Of a DNA stretch of 64,000 nucleotides, positions 42,346-51,857 are shown in pieces (the first letter of the stretch is position 1; each line of letters starts with the position of its first letter). Source of the stretch: UKL13-2 sp038321965 (GTDB taxonomy: Bacteria; Pseudomonadota; Gammaproteobacteria; Burkholderiales; Usitatibacteraceae); assembly GCA_038321965.1 (NCBI GenBank), contig JBBQFL010000001.1:124001-188000 (forward strand), in the 5' to 3' direction. Made by a program: the position numbers and the translations under genes. Under the pieces are notes generated by a model. The model was given only the letters and a program-made list of their open reading frames with translations, was not told the origin of the DNA and did not search any database.

Positions 42346-44097
42346 ATGCCCAGCATCTTTACTGCCAGTAATGCGCCATTGACAGCGACGCTGATGCGAT
42401 GGCGGCGCTGGGTGATTATCGCCATGTTGCTATCGCTGCATGCCGGCCTCATCTCGGAGCCCGGCGGCGATTTCCAGCGCATCTGGCTGATGGTGCACTT
42501 CGGCCTGTTCCTGCTCTGGCAACCGTTTATTCAAGCGGAGCGCGAGCTCAACGTATTTGCGACGCTGTTGTTTTTCGTCATTACGGCTGCCGTCATCTAC
42601 AGCCTGTCAGGCTGGATGCTGATGACGTGGGTGGCGATATTGATCGGCATCATGGGTGGCAAAGTATTTACGTTACAGGCGGCCCGGCGCGGCCGATTTT
42701 ATGTCGTCGCCGTATTCTATCTGTTCACCATATTGTTGCTGTGGGCCGTGCCGGTACTCCTGCTTGAGATCAGTTCGTTGCCGCAGGGGCTATCGGCGCT
42801 AGTGAAATTATTCTTACCGATTGTCCTGTTGACGATGACGGTGTTGCCCTATCGCGCCCAAGATGAAACCACCGCTCAGGTGTTTGATTTTTTCTACAGC
42901 CTTTTCGTCTTTCAACTGACTGTGGTGCTGGTGCTAGGCAGTATCGCCTCCATGCGGGTGACAGAAAATTCGTATTTCACGGCGGTATTGCTAACGGTGT
43001 TGTCGTTTTCTGGCGCGCTGCTGATACTGGCTGCATTGTGGGCGCCCCGCGCTGGCTATGGCGGACTGCGAATGTACTTTTCACGCTACCTGATGAGCGT
43101 GGGGATGCCATTTGAGTTGTGGATGCGGCGCATTGCTGCACTTTCGGAAGCCGACATGGCTGCGTCGCGTTTTCTGCAGACAGCCATGGAAGAAGTGTCG
43201 ACAATGCCGTGGATCCTCGGCGGCAAATGGGAGGCGCCCGACGGAGGTGGCGCGTTTGGCGTAGCGACTACTAACGCGGCGCAATTCCGCTATCACGAGC
43301 TCGACGTCACGTTCTATACCGAGAGCCAACTTTCCCCTGCGCTGTTCCTGCATTTGCGGCTACTGGCGCAAGTGGTGGGCGAGTTTTATGAGGGCAAGCG
43401 CCGTGAGCAAATGATCAAGCAAAACGCCTATATGCAAGCCGTGCACGAGACCGGCGCCAAACTCACCCACGACATCAAGAACCTGCTGCAGTCCTTGTTC
43501 GCGTTGACTTCACAAAGCGGCGTTCGCCAGGGCAAAGCTGGCCCGCAGGGCGAACGGCGGGCACCCACGCCATATGAGGCCATGCTGGACCGGCAGTTGC
43601 CTCGACTCACCAAGCGCCTCCAGACCACGCTGGACAAATTGCAAAACCCTGCGCTGGCCGGCGTCGGGATAACCATGTCCGCTGACGACTGGTGGCGGGA
43701 TGTTATTGCGAGGCACAGTGGCGGCGGCGTTACATTCGCAGCAAGCGGAACGATGGAGACGGAAATCCCGGTCAACTTATTCGATACCGTGTTGGAGAAC
43801 TGCCTGGAAAACTGTCGCAAGAAGCAGTTGCGCGAGCCGGAGACGCAGATTTCAATTGTGTTGACGATACTTGAGAAGGCGACCTTGACCATCAGGGATA
43901 GTGGTAGCGCCATCCCCAGCGCCGCAGTCGAAAGCCTGTTTCATGCGCCTGTGGCCAATTCCCGCGGCGGCGGGCTGGGCATCGGTTTATACCAGGCATT
44001 CAAACAGGCCAAACAGGCCGGCTACGTACTCTCGTTGGTGACAAATACCGCTGGCGACGTTAGGTTTGAGCTTACGCAGGTTTTACAGCCGATGTGA
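42346..44097 (+). CDS. Orphan sensor histidine kinase
   Basis: 583 residues from ATG 42346 (a TTG precedes it). The first 240 residues hold about seven membrane segments, beginning WVIIAMLLSLHAGL. A linker of about 125 residues leads to the phosphoacceptor helix ETGAKLTHDIKNLLQSL with the likely His. The ATPase domain has the N-box FDTVLENCLENCRKKQ, TIRDSGSAIPSAAV and the G-box GGGLGIGLYQAFKQA. No receiver protein gene lies next to it, so the partner is unknown. The membrane half is unlike the usual periplasmic-sensor layout. Confidence 0.85.
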   Translation: MPSIFTASNAPLTATLMRWRRWVIIAMLLSLHAGLISEPGGDFQRIWLMVHFGLFLLWQPFIQAERELNVFATLLFFVITAAVIYSLSGWMLMTWVAILIGIMGGKVFTLQAARRGRFYVVAVFYLFTILLLWAVPVLLLEISSLPQGLSALVKLFLPIVLLTMTVLPYRAQDETTAQVFDFFYSLFVFQLTVVLVLGSIASMRVTENSYFTAVLLTVLSFSGALLILAALWAPRAGYGGLRMYFSRYLMSVGMPFELWMRRIAALSEADMAASRFLQTAMEEVSTMPWILGGKWEAPDGGGAFGVATTNAAQFRYHELDVTFYTESQLSPALFLHLRLLAQVVGEFYEGKRREQMIKQNAYMQAVHETGAKLTHDIKNLLQSLFALTSQSGVRQGKAGPQGERRAPTPYEAMLDRQLPRLTKRLQTTLDKLQNPALAGVGITMSADDWWRDVIARHSGGGVTFAASGTMETEIPVNLFDTVLENCLENCRKKQLREPETQISIVLTILEKATLTIRDSGSAIPSAAVESLFHAPVANSRGGGLGIGLYQAFKQAKQAGYVLSLVTNTAGDVRFELTQVLQPM

Positions 44098-44110
44098 ATC
44101 ATGCATTGGC

Positions 44111-44494
44111 TTATACAGGCGGAACTTCTCGAGTTGACGGACGCGGCGGCACAATTTTCCAGGCGACGACGATAAGTATCGTTACGAGCAAATACAGCAC
44201 CGTGAATACCCACGGAGGGGCATCCCAGTAAATGAGTCCGCCAACCCAGCGCTGCACAAAACTCTGTTGCCCTGAAATGCCGCGTAGCCAATCCTCAAGC
44301 ACAGTTAGCGGACAGGACACGCCGAGGATGGTCTCAACCGTCACAAAGCTTATCAAGGCAACGTGCGTAATACGAAACTTGCGATTACGTATCAATGACC
44401 AATTTAGCGGTGCACCGATGAGGATCAACAACAAGCCCCCGGCGTTGAATAGCACCACCGCGGCATGCAGAATGAAAATAAGGTCAGCGAGCAT
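44111..44494 (-). CDS. DUF2784 membrane protein
   Basis: 127 residues from ATG 44494; a TTG at 44524 is an alternative. Four hydrophobic segments. The DUF2784 pattern is present: LIFILHAAVVLFNAGG at the start, CPLTVLEDWLR in the middle loop, and a final segment LYLLVTILIVVAWKI. Function is unknown. It converges on the histidine kinase gene with 13 bases between stops. Confidence 0.85.
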   Translation of the reverse strand: MLADLIFILHAAVVLFNAGGLLLILIGAPLNWSLIRNRKFRITHVALISFVTVETILGVSCPLTVLEDWLRGISGQQSFVQRWVGGLIYWDAPPWVFTVLYLLVTILIVVAWKIVPPRPSTREVPPV

Positions 44495-44681
44495 CGGCTT
44501 CCACAGAAGAAACACCTCATCCAATTTGCATCGATTCGATTTTTTCCAAACACGTCAAAATATGCATTTCGCGATAGCGGCTTGCCTAAAGCCATTTCCA
44601 CGCCTAGACTAGCGCGCTCCGTCACAACCGACAAAATTGGTTGCAAGGCGCGGCAATCTCTACTCTTACATGAGGCCATTT

Positions 44682-46697
44682 ATGTATAAATTACGCAACA
44701 TTTTGTTCGGGACGGCATTGGTCGCCCTGTCCGTGTTCTCGGCGCACGCGCAACTCGCCAGCTCCAGGCCTGCCCCGTACACGCTTGAGGAATATTTCAA
44801 ACCGCCGCAGCTTAGCGGTCCGACCATTTCGCGTGATGGCAAATACATGGCGGTGACGATGCCGTTTAAGGGGCGCATGAATCTTGGCGTCATCAATCTT
44901 GAAACCCGTTCAGCGTCGATGCTGACGGGCTATGATGAATTCGATGTACTCGCCGTAACGTGGGTTGGCAATGACCGGATTTTGTTTACGCTGGGACAAG
45001 CCAACTCACCCACGGGCCCAGGAAATTTTGACGGCGGCGGTTTGTTTTCGGTCGCACGCGATGGCAAGGAATTTCGCGTTTTATTTAAGACCGTCAAGGA
45101 AACACGTGCACAGAACCAGAACGTGTATCGGACGATGGAATACTTTCGACGCATTCCAGGCAATGATGACGAAATTATCGCCAGCGGCAATTTAACGGTC
45201 GCAAGCACTCAGGATCTTTACCGTCTCAATATCAAGACCGGTCGCTACACACTGTTGACCCAGGGCCGCCCTGCGGAATTTACCACCCGGTGGATACTCG
45301 ACAGCAAACTGGTACCGCGTGTGGTGACAGCCAATGTCCGTGACCAACTCACAGAAATCGTCTACTACCGCAAAGACGAAAATTCCCCATGGGGCGAGAT
45401 TGCGCGTTACGAAGCAAATAAGGGTCCGACCTTCGTGCCGCTCACGTTTGAAACTGATGACCAAACGCTGCAAGTCGCGTACAACGGTGGCCGTGACACG
45501 ATGGCCGTGTTTCGCTATGACCCCAATGCGAAAAAAATGGGAGAAATGCTCGCGCAACACCCGCGTTATGACATGGGTGCCGCAGCCGACGGCAGCAGCG
45601 TTTCCGGCGTAGTCACCGACGCAAAGACAGAAAAGGTCATCGGCTATTCCGTCAACGCGGCCAAGCCGGAAATCGTGTGGTTGGATGAAAAAAATGCCTC
45701 AATCCAAAGCAATCTTGATCGTGCGTTGCCGGACCGCATCAACCGGTTCCGCCGTACGCCCGATGGCAAGCGTTTGATCGTTACTTCCTATTCGGACACG
45801 TCGCCCACGCGCTGGTATTTGCACGATGAGGAAAATCGTACACTGGAAGAAATCGGTTCGTCGCGGCCCTGGATGGATGGGAAGCTGGTTGAACAGCGCA
45901 TCTTCGACTACACCACCCGCGACGGCCTGCAGATTTCCGGCTACTATTTCCTGCCAAAGGGCTACAAAGCCGGGACCAAGCTGCCAACGATTGTGCATAT
46001 CCACGGCGGCCCATTCGCCCGGGCCGATACCTGGGGAAATGGTTTTGGTGTTCGTGAGGGTCAGCTATTTGCCTCGCGCGGTTACGCAGTCATCGTCCCA
46101 AATTTCCGTGTGACGCCTGGCATGGGATCGAAGATTTACTATGCGGGCTTCGGTACGGTGGGCCGTCAAATGTCTGACGATCACGAAGATGCGCTTAAGT
46201 GGGGCATTGCCCAGGGGTTTGTGGACCCGGCACGTGTGTGTATCTCGGGCGCCAGCTACGGTGGATATGCCGCTTTGCAGGCTCTCGTTAAGTCAAACGA
46301 TATGTGGAAATGTGCAGTGGCCGGCTTGGCTGTGACCGACTACAAATTTCAGCTGACCACCCAACAAGGTGACACGGCGAACAATGAATCCGGGGTGACA
46401 TTCTGGAAGTCGGTATTGGGTGCAACCGACTTGAGTTCGCAATTGGTGAAGGATATTTCGCCTGTGTACAACGCAGCGAAAATCAAGCGACCAGTTTTCC
46501 TATATGCCGGTGCCGATGATATCCGTGTGCCGATTGCCCAGATCAGTAATATGGCCAATGAACTCGAATCGGCAGGAAATTCGCCAAAGGCCTACGTGAT
46601 CAAGAAAAGAGAAGGTCACGGTTACGGTACGCTGGAAAACAACGTGGATCTTTACACCCAGATGCTCGTGTTTCTGAACGAGCAAATTGGCAAGTAA
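44682..46697 (+). CDS. S9 family peptidase (second in window)
   Basis: 671 residues from ATG 44682. The signal peptide ends AHAQL near residue 24. A beta-propeller follows (GPTISRDGKYMAV is one blade). The hydrolase domain has HIHGGPFARAD, GASYGGY with Ser525, GADDIRV with Asp613 and EGHGYG with His646. The mature start APYTLEEYFKPP is similar to that of the enzyme at 1561 (QYTIEQFM). It is likely a periplasmic oligopeptidase. It converges on another S9 gene with a shared terminator. Confidence 0.93.
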   Translation: MYKLRNILFGTALVALSVFSAHAQLASSRPAPYTLEEYFKPPQLSGPTISRDGKYMAVTMPFKGRMNLGVINLETRSASMLTGYDEFDVLAVTWVGNDRILFTLGQANSPTGPGNFDGGGLFSVARDGKEFRVLFKTVKETRAQNQNVYRTMEYFRRIPGNDDEIIASGNLTVASTQDLYRLNIKTGRYTLLTQGRPAEFTTRWILDSKLVPRVVTANVRDQLTEIVYYRKDENSPWGEIARYEANKGPTFVPLTFETDDQTLQVAYNGGRDTMAVFRYDPNAKKMGEMLAQHPRYDMGAAADGSSVSGVVTDAKTEKVIGYSVNAAKPEIVWLDEKNASIQSNLDRALPDRINRFRRTPDGKRLIVTSYSDTSPTRWYLHDEENRTLEEIGSSRPWMDGKLVEQRIFDYTTRDGLQISGYYFLPKGYKAGTKLPTIVHIHGGPFARADTWGNGFGVREGQLFASRGYAVIVPNFRVTPGMGSKIYYAGFGTVGRQMSDDHEDALKWGIAQGFVDPARVCISGASYGGYAALQALVKSNDMWKCAVAGLAVTDYKFQLTTQQGDTANNESGVTFWKSVLGATDLSSQLVKDISPVYNAAKIKRPVFLYAGADDIRVPIAQISNMANELESAGNSPKAYVIKKREGHGYGTLENNVDLYTQMLVFLNEQIGK

Positions 46698-46717
46698 CCA
46701 TTCAAACAGGAGCGAAT

Positions 46718-46745
46718 AAGAGGCCACCTTCGGGTGGCCTTTTTA
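46718..46745. terminator. Bidirectional intrinsic terminator
   Basis: AGGCCACC (46721-46728) and GGTGGCCT (46733-46740) pair around TTCG, followed by four T. It lies between the two convergent S9 peptidase genes. Confidence 0.88.
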
Positions 46746-46754
46746 TCCAGCAAA

Positions 46755-48785
46755 TCACTTCGTCAATACCTGTTCCACAAATTTGATCTGAGCGTAAAAC
46801 AGGAAATCCGAGTTGGATTTCTTGGTAAATCCGTGGCCTTCGTCATTGGCCATCAAGAACCATACGGGCGTGTTCTGCTTCTTTAATTGCGTGACCATTT
46901 GTTCCGTCTCCGCGACCGGCACGCGAAGATCGCGCTTGCCTTGCACGACAAATAGCGGCTTCTTGATTTTTTGAATATTGTTCAATGGCGAAATGCCATC
47001 CAGGAATTTACGCATCTCCGGGTCGCGTTCATCGCCATATTCCGACCGTCGCAGGTCACGGCGATATGTTTCCGTATTGGCTAGAAAGGTCGCCCAATTG
47101 GCAATGCCAGCGGTATTGATCGCACCAGAAATCCGCTCTGAATATTGGCTGGCAACGGCCAACGCCATATAGCCACCATAGCTTCCACCCATCACCAATA
47201 TTTTGGACGCATCCAGATCGGTTTGATCCTTAATCCAGTCGAACAGCGCGCCGATGTCTTTGACTGAATCCTCGCGCTTCTTGCCATTGTCCAGTGTCAG
47301 AAACGTCTTACCAAAACCGCTGGATCCCCGCACATTCGGGTAAAGCATGGCAATGCCAGACTCGTTGACCAGATAGTTGAAGCGGCCGATGAAGCCTGGC
47401 CTCGCCTGCGATTCGGGCCCACCGTGGATGTTGATGACCACCGGTCGCTTGCCGGGAAATTTCCTTGTATCCGGCTGATACAAAAAGCCGGAAATTGCCA
47501 AGCCGTCAAAACTCTTCCAATGAACCAGTCTGGGCTCAACGAAATCCAGCGGGTTCAGTGACGGGTTTCCGCCGTTGGTCCAGCGCACAATTCTGGTCGT
47601 GCCAATGTTCCACGAATAAACGTCTCCCGGTGAACGCGCTGAGGACACGGAGAAAGCGAGTTCTGCCCCGACAGGCGCCTTTTCAATTTTTTCGGCTTTG
47701 TTCGTGGACGCAGGTTGGTCGTCGTCGAATTTTCCCCGCCACCGCAAGCCGGAAATCTGGCCTGGCAGTAGCGCCGGACGCGGGAGTTCGGCAAATGTGC
47801 CCAAATCGAGGAAGCGCAACACGCTTGCACCAGCCTCATTGGTGATGAAGGCGATGCGTTTGGCCAACGTGGAAATAGCGTATTCGCTCACGTCGAAGGG
47901 TAATTTCGGTGTCAACACCGTTTCTGCCGAGGTCGCCAGGTCAATCGCGACCAGGCGACGATGCTCGCTTTCGCGGTCGGACAGTGCGAAAAGTTTCTTG
48001 CCGTCGCGCGAGAATTTCGGCGCACCATAAAAAACTGGCGAACTCTCCGTGCTTTTCTGAGGCGTGATGCGGCGCTTTTCGCCGCTAGCCATATTCAGCG
48101 TCCAGATGTGCGACTCGCTGGACGAGAGGTATTCAGTAAACACCAGCATCCGGTCGTCCGGTGAAAAACGAAAATCGGACCAGCGGCCGCCTTCAAGCGT
48201 CGCAATGGTTGAATTGGCGTCCGGCTTCATTGGGTCAGAGAGTACGAGTCTGGTGACCGGCGCGCGAGTTTCATTGTTGCGCTCAATTGTGGTCGCCGTA
48301 TAAACGATGCGATCACCTTTGCGATTCCATATTGGCATCCCCGCCCGCTGCTTTGAGTCCGAAATTGCCGTCAGCGCCTTGGTAGCGATGTCAAGCCTGT
48401 AAATCTGGAAAGCCGCATTGCCCCGCCGCGCCTTCTCGAAGAGGATGTACTCGCCCTTGTGTGGCTGGAACGAGGCGCCACTCACGCCGTCAGGAAAATC
48501 CATGACCGGCACCGGCTTCACGCCAGGAGCGGAAACCAGCTGCAGTTGCATCGTGTTGTTGATCCGCGTCCGGATCAGCATCGACTGCAGAGTCGGGTGC
48601 CACGCCACCACCGATGACGGTTTGAAGTCAGTGTAGGTTTGCACTCTGCCAACAAGCTCTTCGCTGATTGGTGGCACACCATCGATGACAAAATTATCGG
48701 GTGGGCGCAGAAACTGCGCTTGCACGCAACTGGTCATGACCGCGATCAGCAGTGTCGCGAGGCGATATTTGCACACCGCAAGCAT
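46755..48785 (-). CDS. S9 family peptidase (third in window)
   Basis: 676 residues from ATG 48785, with GGGAAG inside the stop region of the upstream sulfurtransferase gene. The signal peptide ends SCVQAQ. If the Cys of SC were a lipobox it would be atypical, so secretion is preferred. The propeller includes FSPDDRMLVF and FSRDGKKLFAL. The hydrolase has NIHGGPESQARPG, GGSYGGY with Ser535, GKRDLRV with Asp619 and EGHGF with His651. It has the same domain plan as the other two S9 enzymes. Confidence 0.93.
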   Translation of the reverse strand: MLAVCKYRLATLLIAVMTSCVQAQFLRPPDNFVIDGVPPISEELVGRVQTYTDFKPSSVVAWHPTLQSMLIRTRINNTMQLQLVSAPGVKPVPVMDFPDGVSGASFQPHKGEYILFEKARRGNAAFQIYRLDIATKALTAISDSKQRAGMPIWNRKGDRIVYTATTIERNNETRAPVTRLVLSDPMKPDANSTIATLEGGRWSDFRFSPDDRMLVFTEYLSSSESHIWTLNMASGEKRRITPQKSTESSPVFYGAPKFSRDGKKLFALSDRESEHRRLVAIDLATSAETVLTPKLPFDVSEYAISTLAKRIAFITNEAGASVLRFLDLGTFAELPRPALLPGQISGLRWRGKFDDDQPASTNKAEKIEKAPVGAELAFSVSSARSPGDVYSWNIGTTRIVRWTNGGNPSLNPLDFVEPRLVHWKSFDGLAISGFLYQPDTRKFPGKRPVVINIHGGPESQARPGFIGRFNYLVNESGIAMLYPNVRGSSGFGKTFLTLDNGKKREDSVKDIGALFDWIKDQTDLDASKILVMGGSYGGYMALAVASQYSERISGAINTAGIANWATFLANTETYRRDLRRSEYGDERDPEMRKFLDGISPLNNIQKIKKPLFVVQGKRDLRVPVAETEQMVTQLKKQNTPVWFLMANDEGHGFTKKSNSDFLFYAQIKFVEQVLTK

Positions 48786-48789
48786 AAGT

Positions 48790-49629
48790 CTACTTCCCTG
48801 GCGCCACAACCGGCCGCGCCGGATCGGCAACCCACTCACTCCACGAACCTGCGAAGAGCTTTGAACCGTGCAGTCCCGCGTATTCCATGGCAAACACATT
48901 AGCGCAGGCTGTGACGCCCGATCCGCAGTAATGCACCACTTGGTCAGGGGACTTGTTGCCGGTCAACACAGAAAATTCACTGCGTATTTCCTGCGGCGGG
49001 CGAAACGTGAGATCGGCATTCAGATTGGATTTATAGAAGCGGTTTAACGCATTCGGTATGTGCCCGGCGACAGGATCAATCGGCTCGGTTTCACCACGAT
49101 AGCGCTCGGCCGCGCGTGCGTCGATCATCGATACACTTGCATCGTCGACATGAGCCAGCATCTCCGCAGCGCTCCACACCATCAACGGGTCGGCCGCGCC
49201 GCGCAGCGGCGACGTTGAAGGTGCGGGTACATCGGTGGCCAACGTCCGTCCTTCAGCCAGCCATTTCTGAATACCGCCGTCGAGCAGGGATACGTTGGTC
49301 AATCCAATCCAGCGCGCCATCCACCAGAGGCGTGAGGCAAACTGGCCGCCTACGTCGTCGTAGGCCACGACGGTGCAGGCGTTGGAGACGCCGTTGCGCG
49401 CGAGAAATGCGGTAAATGCGGCGGGCGAAGGCAGCGGATGGCGACCGTTGGTGCCGGTCTTGTCGCCGGAAAGATCGGTGTCGACATTCGCATAATGCGC
49501 GCCGGGGATATGCCCTTCGCGGTACAGGCGCTCACCTTTGGCAAGATCGAATAAATCGTGCCGACAATCAAAAATTACCCAGCCGGGATCATGCAAATGG
49601 TTTGCGAGTTTTTCAGAGTTGATGAGCAT
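48790..49629 (-). CDS. sseA: Mercaptopyruvate-type sulfurtransferase
   Basis: 279 residues from ATG 49629. Two rhodanese domains: an inactive N-terminal one (VIFDCRHDL, VVAYDDVGGQFASRLWWM) and a catalytic C-terminal one with the loop CGSGVTAC. CGSGV is typical of 3-mercaptopyruvate sulfurtransferase rather than thiosulfate sulfurtransferase. It moves sulfane sulfur to acceptors such as thioredoxin or cyanide. It precedes the S9 gene by four bases, so the two are probably cotranscribed. Confidence 0.9.
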   Translation of the reverse strand: MLINSEKLANHLHDPGWVIFDCRHDLFDLAKGERLYREGHIPGAHYANVDTDLSGDKTGTNGRHPLPSPAAFTAFLARNGVSNACTVVAYDDVGGQFASRLWWMARWIGLTNVSLLDGGIQKWLAEGRTLATDVPAPSTSPLRGAADPLMVWSAAEMLAHVDDASVSMIDARAAERYRGETEPIDPVAGHIPNALNRFYKSNLNADLTFRPPQEIRSEFSVLTGNKSPDQVVHYCGSGVTACANVFAMEYAGLHGSKLFAGSWSEWVADPARPVVAPGK

Positions 49630-49691
49630 ACGCACTCGATAGTGGAGACGTTCAAGACAAGATGAATTATGCGGCGATTTTCAGGCAGTAT

Positions 49692-50576
49692 TCAATCTTC
49701 CTCCGCAGGTAATGTCGGCAGTTTGCTGTTCCCATCTTTTGTTTCGCTGCCCCATTTCGCCAGTAGCCCGCTGACGATGATCACGAACATCCCAATCCAA
49801 GCCAAGGGCGGCAACTGCTCGTCGAAGAAGATGACCCCGGCGATGGCCGCGAAGATGACCGTTGAATATGCGAACGCGCCGACGACCACCGTACTGCCAC
49901 TGTGATACGCCCGCGTCATGGCCAGTTGCGCCAGCGTCGCGAAAAGGCCGATACCGATCAGGAGCCAGACGTTGCTGCCATTGACCGGGTGGAACGCGCC
50001 AGCCATTGGCTGCGCCAGGGCCGACCCGAAGGTGCCAACCAGTGCGAAATAAAATACGACGCGCCACGCCGGTTCACCGGCTTCTCCAAGCTTCTTAACG
50101 TTCAAGTACGCGAATGCGGCAAAAAATCCTGATGCCAGGCCAATGATGCCGGCAACTGCCTGATCGGCGGCGAATGCCGGCCGCAGCAGCATCGTGACAC
50201 CGGCGAATCCGAGTACGACGGCGAAGATGACGCGCGCATTGAAGCGCTCTTTCAGCAGCAGTGCCGAGAGCAGCGTGAGCCAAATCGGCGAGGTGTAATT
50301 GAGCGTGAGCGCAAGGGCGAGCGGCAGATGCGTCATCGCATAGAACGACGCGATCAACGAAATGGTGCCGGTCGTGCCACGCCAAAAGTGCCCTCGCAAG
50401 TAAGGTGTGCGTATGGTTTCGCGTCGCCACAACAGAAATACGCCGATTGCCAGTAGCCCGACCAGCGAGCGGTACATGGCCAGCTCGGCGCTGCTGAATT
50501 GGTTACCAAGTAGCTTCGCGAGCGTGCCTACGAGCGCGAACAACGCGCCGGCGACGAGCATCCAGGAAGATGTCAT
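49692..50576 (-). CDS. EamA/DMT family transporter
   Basis: 294 residues with ten hydrophobic segments in two EamA repeats (LYRSLVGLLAIGVFLLW and AYHSGSTVVVGAFAYSTVIFA are characteristic). Family members export metabolites such as amino acids; the substrate here is unknown. It is on the same strand as sseA, separated by 62 bases. Confidence 0.9.
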   Translation of the reverse strand: MTSSWMLVAGALFALVGTLAKLLGNQFSSAELAMYRSLVGLLAIGVFLLWRRETIRTPYLRGHFWRGTTGTISLIASFYAMTHLPLALALTLNYTSPIWLTLLSALLLKERFNARVIFAVVLGFAGVTMLLRPAFAADQAVAGIIGLASGFFAAFAYLNVKKLGEAGEPAWRVVFYFALVGTFGSALAQPMAGAFHPVNGSNVWLLIGIGLFATLAQLAMTRAYHSGSTVVVGAFAYSTVIFAAIAGVIFFDEQLPPLAWIGMFVIIVSGLLAKWGSETKDGNSKLPTLPAEED

Positions 50577-50682
50577 CCGGGCAAAATGGGGTAAAAACGA
50601 TTCAGGGCACTTGCCCTACAGAACACTGGTCCCGCAATGCTCGCAAAGTCGCCTGAGCCCGCCGGCCAAACAAGCAAATACC

Positions 50683-50740
50683 AGCAATGGCGGGCTTTCC
50701 AAAGCAAAAAGGCTGAAAAAGCACGTCAATAAGAGACTTT
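50683..50740. repeat. Imperfect palindromic intergenic repeat, copy 4
   Basis: It aligns with 15655-15712 at about 70% identity by eye (AGCA.TGGCGGGC at the start, CG.CAATA at the end) and has partly complementary arms. It lies between the Rieske gene stop at 50751 and the EamA start at 50576. The rest of 50577-50750 shows nothing else. Confidence 0.4.
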
Positions 50741-50750
50741 GGCCTCTCAG

Positions 50751-51857
50751 TCACGCCCGCGCCAATTCCCGGCGCAGAAACTCGTGGAAATGCACCATGC
50801 CGTCTTCCATCGGTGACTGATAGGGTCCTTGCTCATCGCGCCCTTCCTGCCATAGCAGTTTGCGGCCGTCGTTCATGCGCTGGCAGATTTCTTCGTCCTC
50901 CAGAGCCGTTTCGTCATAGGCTTTCTGTTCGGCGGCGATAAACTCCGGTTCGAACAACGAAATTTCTTCCGGATAGTAGAACTCGACGACATTGGTGCAG
51001 CAATTCGGTCCACGCGGGATGACCGTGGAAATCACCAGCACATGCGGATACCACTCAACCATGATGTTTGGATAGTAGGTCAGCCAAATGGCGCCCTTGG
51101 ACGGCTCAACCCCGCCGCGGAATTGCAGCAGCAGGTCATGCCACTTCTTGTAGGTTTCAGTGCCGGGCCGCGACAGTGATTTGTTCACGCCCACCGTCTG
51201 CACGCTGTACCAATCGCCAAATTCCCAATCGAGTTTGTCGCAATCGACGAACTTGCCAAGTCCCGGATGGAACGGCTCAACGTGGTAGTCCTCCAGATAC
51301 ACCTCAATAAAGGTTTTCCAGTTGAAGTTGTATTCCGTGACTTCAACCTTGTTGAGTACGTGACCGGTGAAATCAAGATCCTTTGCGCAACCAAGCCGGC
51401 CGAGGTCGCCGACGATATCGCGCGGCCCCTGAAAAAGCATACCGTTCCATCTCTGCAGATTCTTCCTCGGCAGATTCAGGCAGGGCTGCTGCGGGAAATG
51501 CGGTGCGCCGAGCAACTTGCCGCTGCCGTCGTAAGTCCAGCGATGCAAGGGGCAGACGATGTTGCCGGTCAGCAGCTGGCCTGCGCCTTTGAGCATCACG
51601 GCCTGGCGATGGCGGCAAATATTGGAAACCAGATTGATCTGCTGGCTGTCATTGATCAGCGCCCACGCGCCATTGGTCATCTCGAGTGCGCGATAGTCGA
51701 AATCGTTAGGCACCATCAACTCATGACCGACATAGCCCGGACCGTTCTTGAAAAAAACGTCCATCTCACGCGCATAAATGGCGTGGTCGAAGTACCAACT
51801 GACAGGCAATTGCGTTGTGACGAGAGCAAGCTCGCGCGCACCGAGTAGTTCGGACAT
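50751..51857 (-). CDS. Rieske aromatic ring-hydroxylating dioxygenase, alpha subunit
   Basis: 368 residues from ATG 51857, with GGAGGTAAGGA just upstream. The Rieske [2Fe-2S] ligands are in NICRHRQ and CPLHRW. The catalytic non-haem iron site is in VYLEDYHVEPFHPGL (two His). It oxygenates an aromatic or quaternary-amine type substrate using electrons from a separate reductase, not present here. In Burkholderiales a Rieske protein of this kind commonly stands upstream of xseB-ispA-dxs in opposite orientation, as here. The substrate is not known. Confidence 0.9.
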   Translation of the reverse strand: MSELLGARELALVTTQLPVSWYFDHAIYAREMDVFFKNGPGYVGHELMVPNDFDYRALEMTNGAWALINDSQQINLVSNICRHRQAVMLKGAGQLLTGNIVCPLHRWTYDGSGKLLGAPHFPQQPCLNLPRKNLQRWNGMLFQGPRDIVGDLGRLGCAKDLDFTGHVLNKVEVTEYNFNWKTFIEVYLEDYHVEPFHPGLGKFVDCDKLDWEFGDWYSVQTVGVNKSLSRPGTETYKKWHDLLLQFRGGVEPSKGAIWLTYYPNIMVEWYPHVLVISTVIPRGPNCCTNVVEFYYPEEISLFEPEFIAAEQKAYDETALEDEEICQRMNDGRKLLWQEGRDEQGPYQSPMEDGMVHFHEFLRRELARA

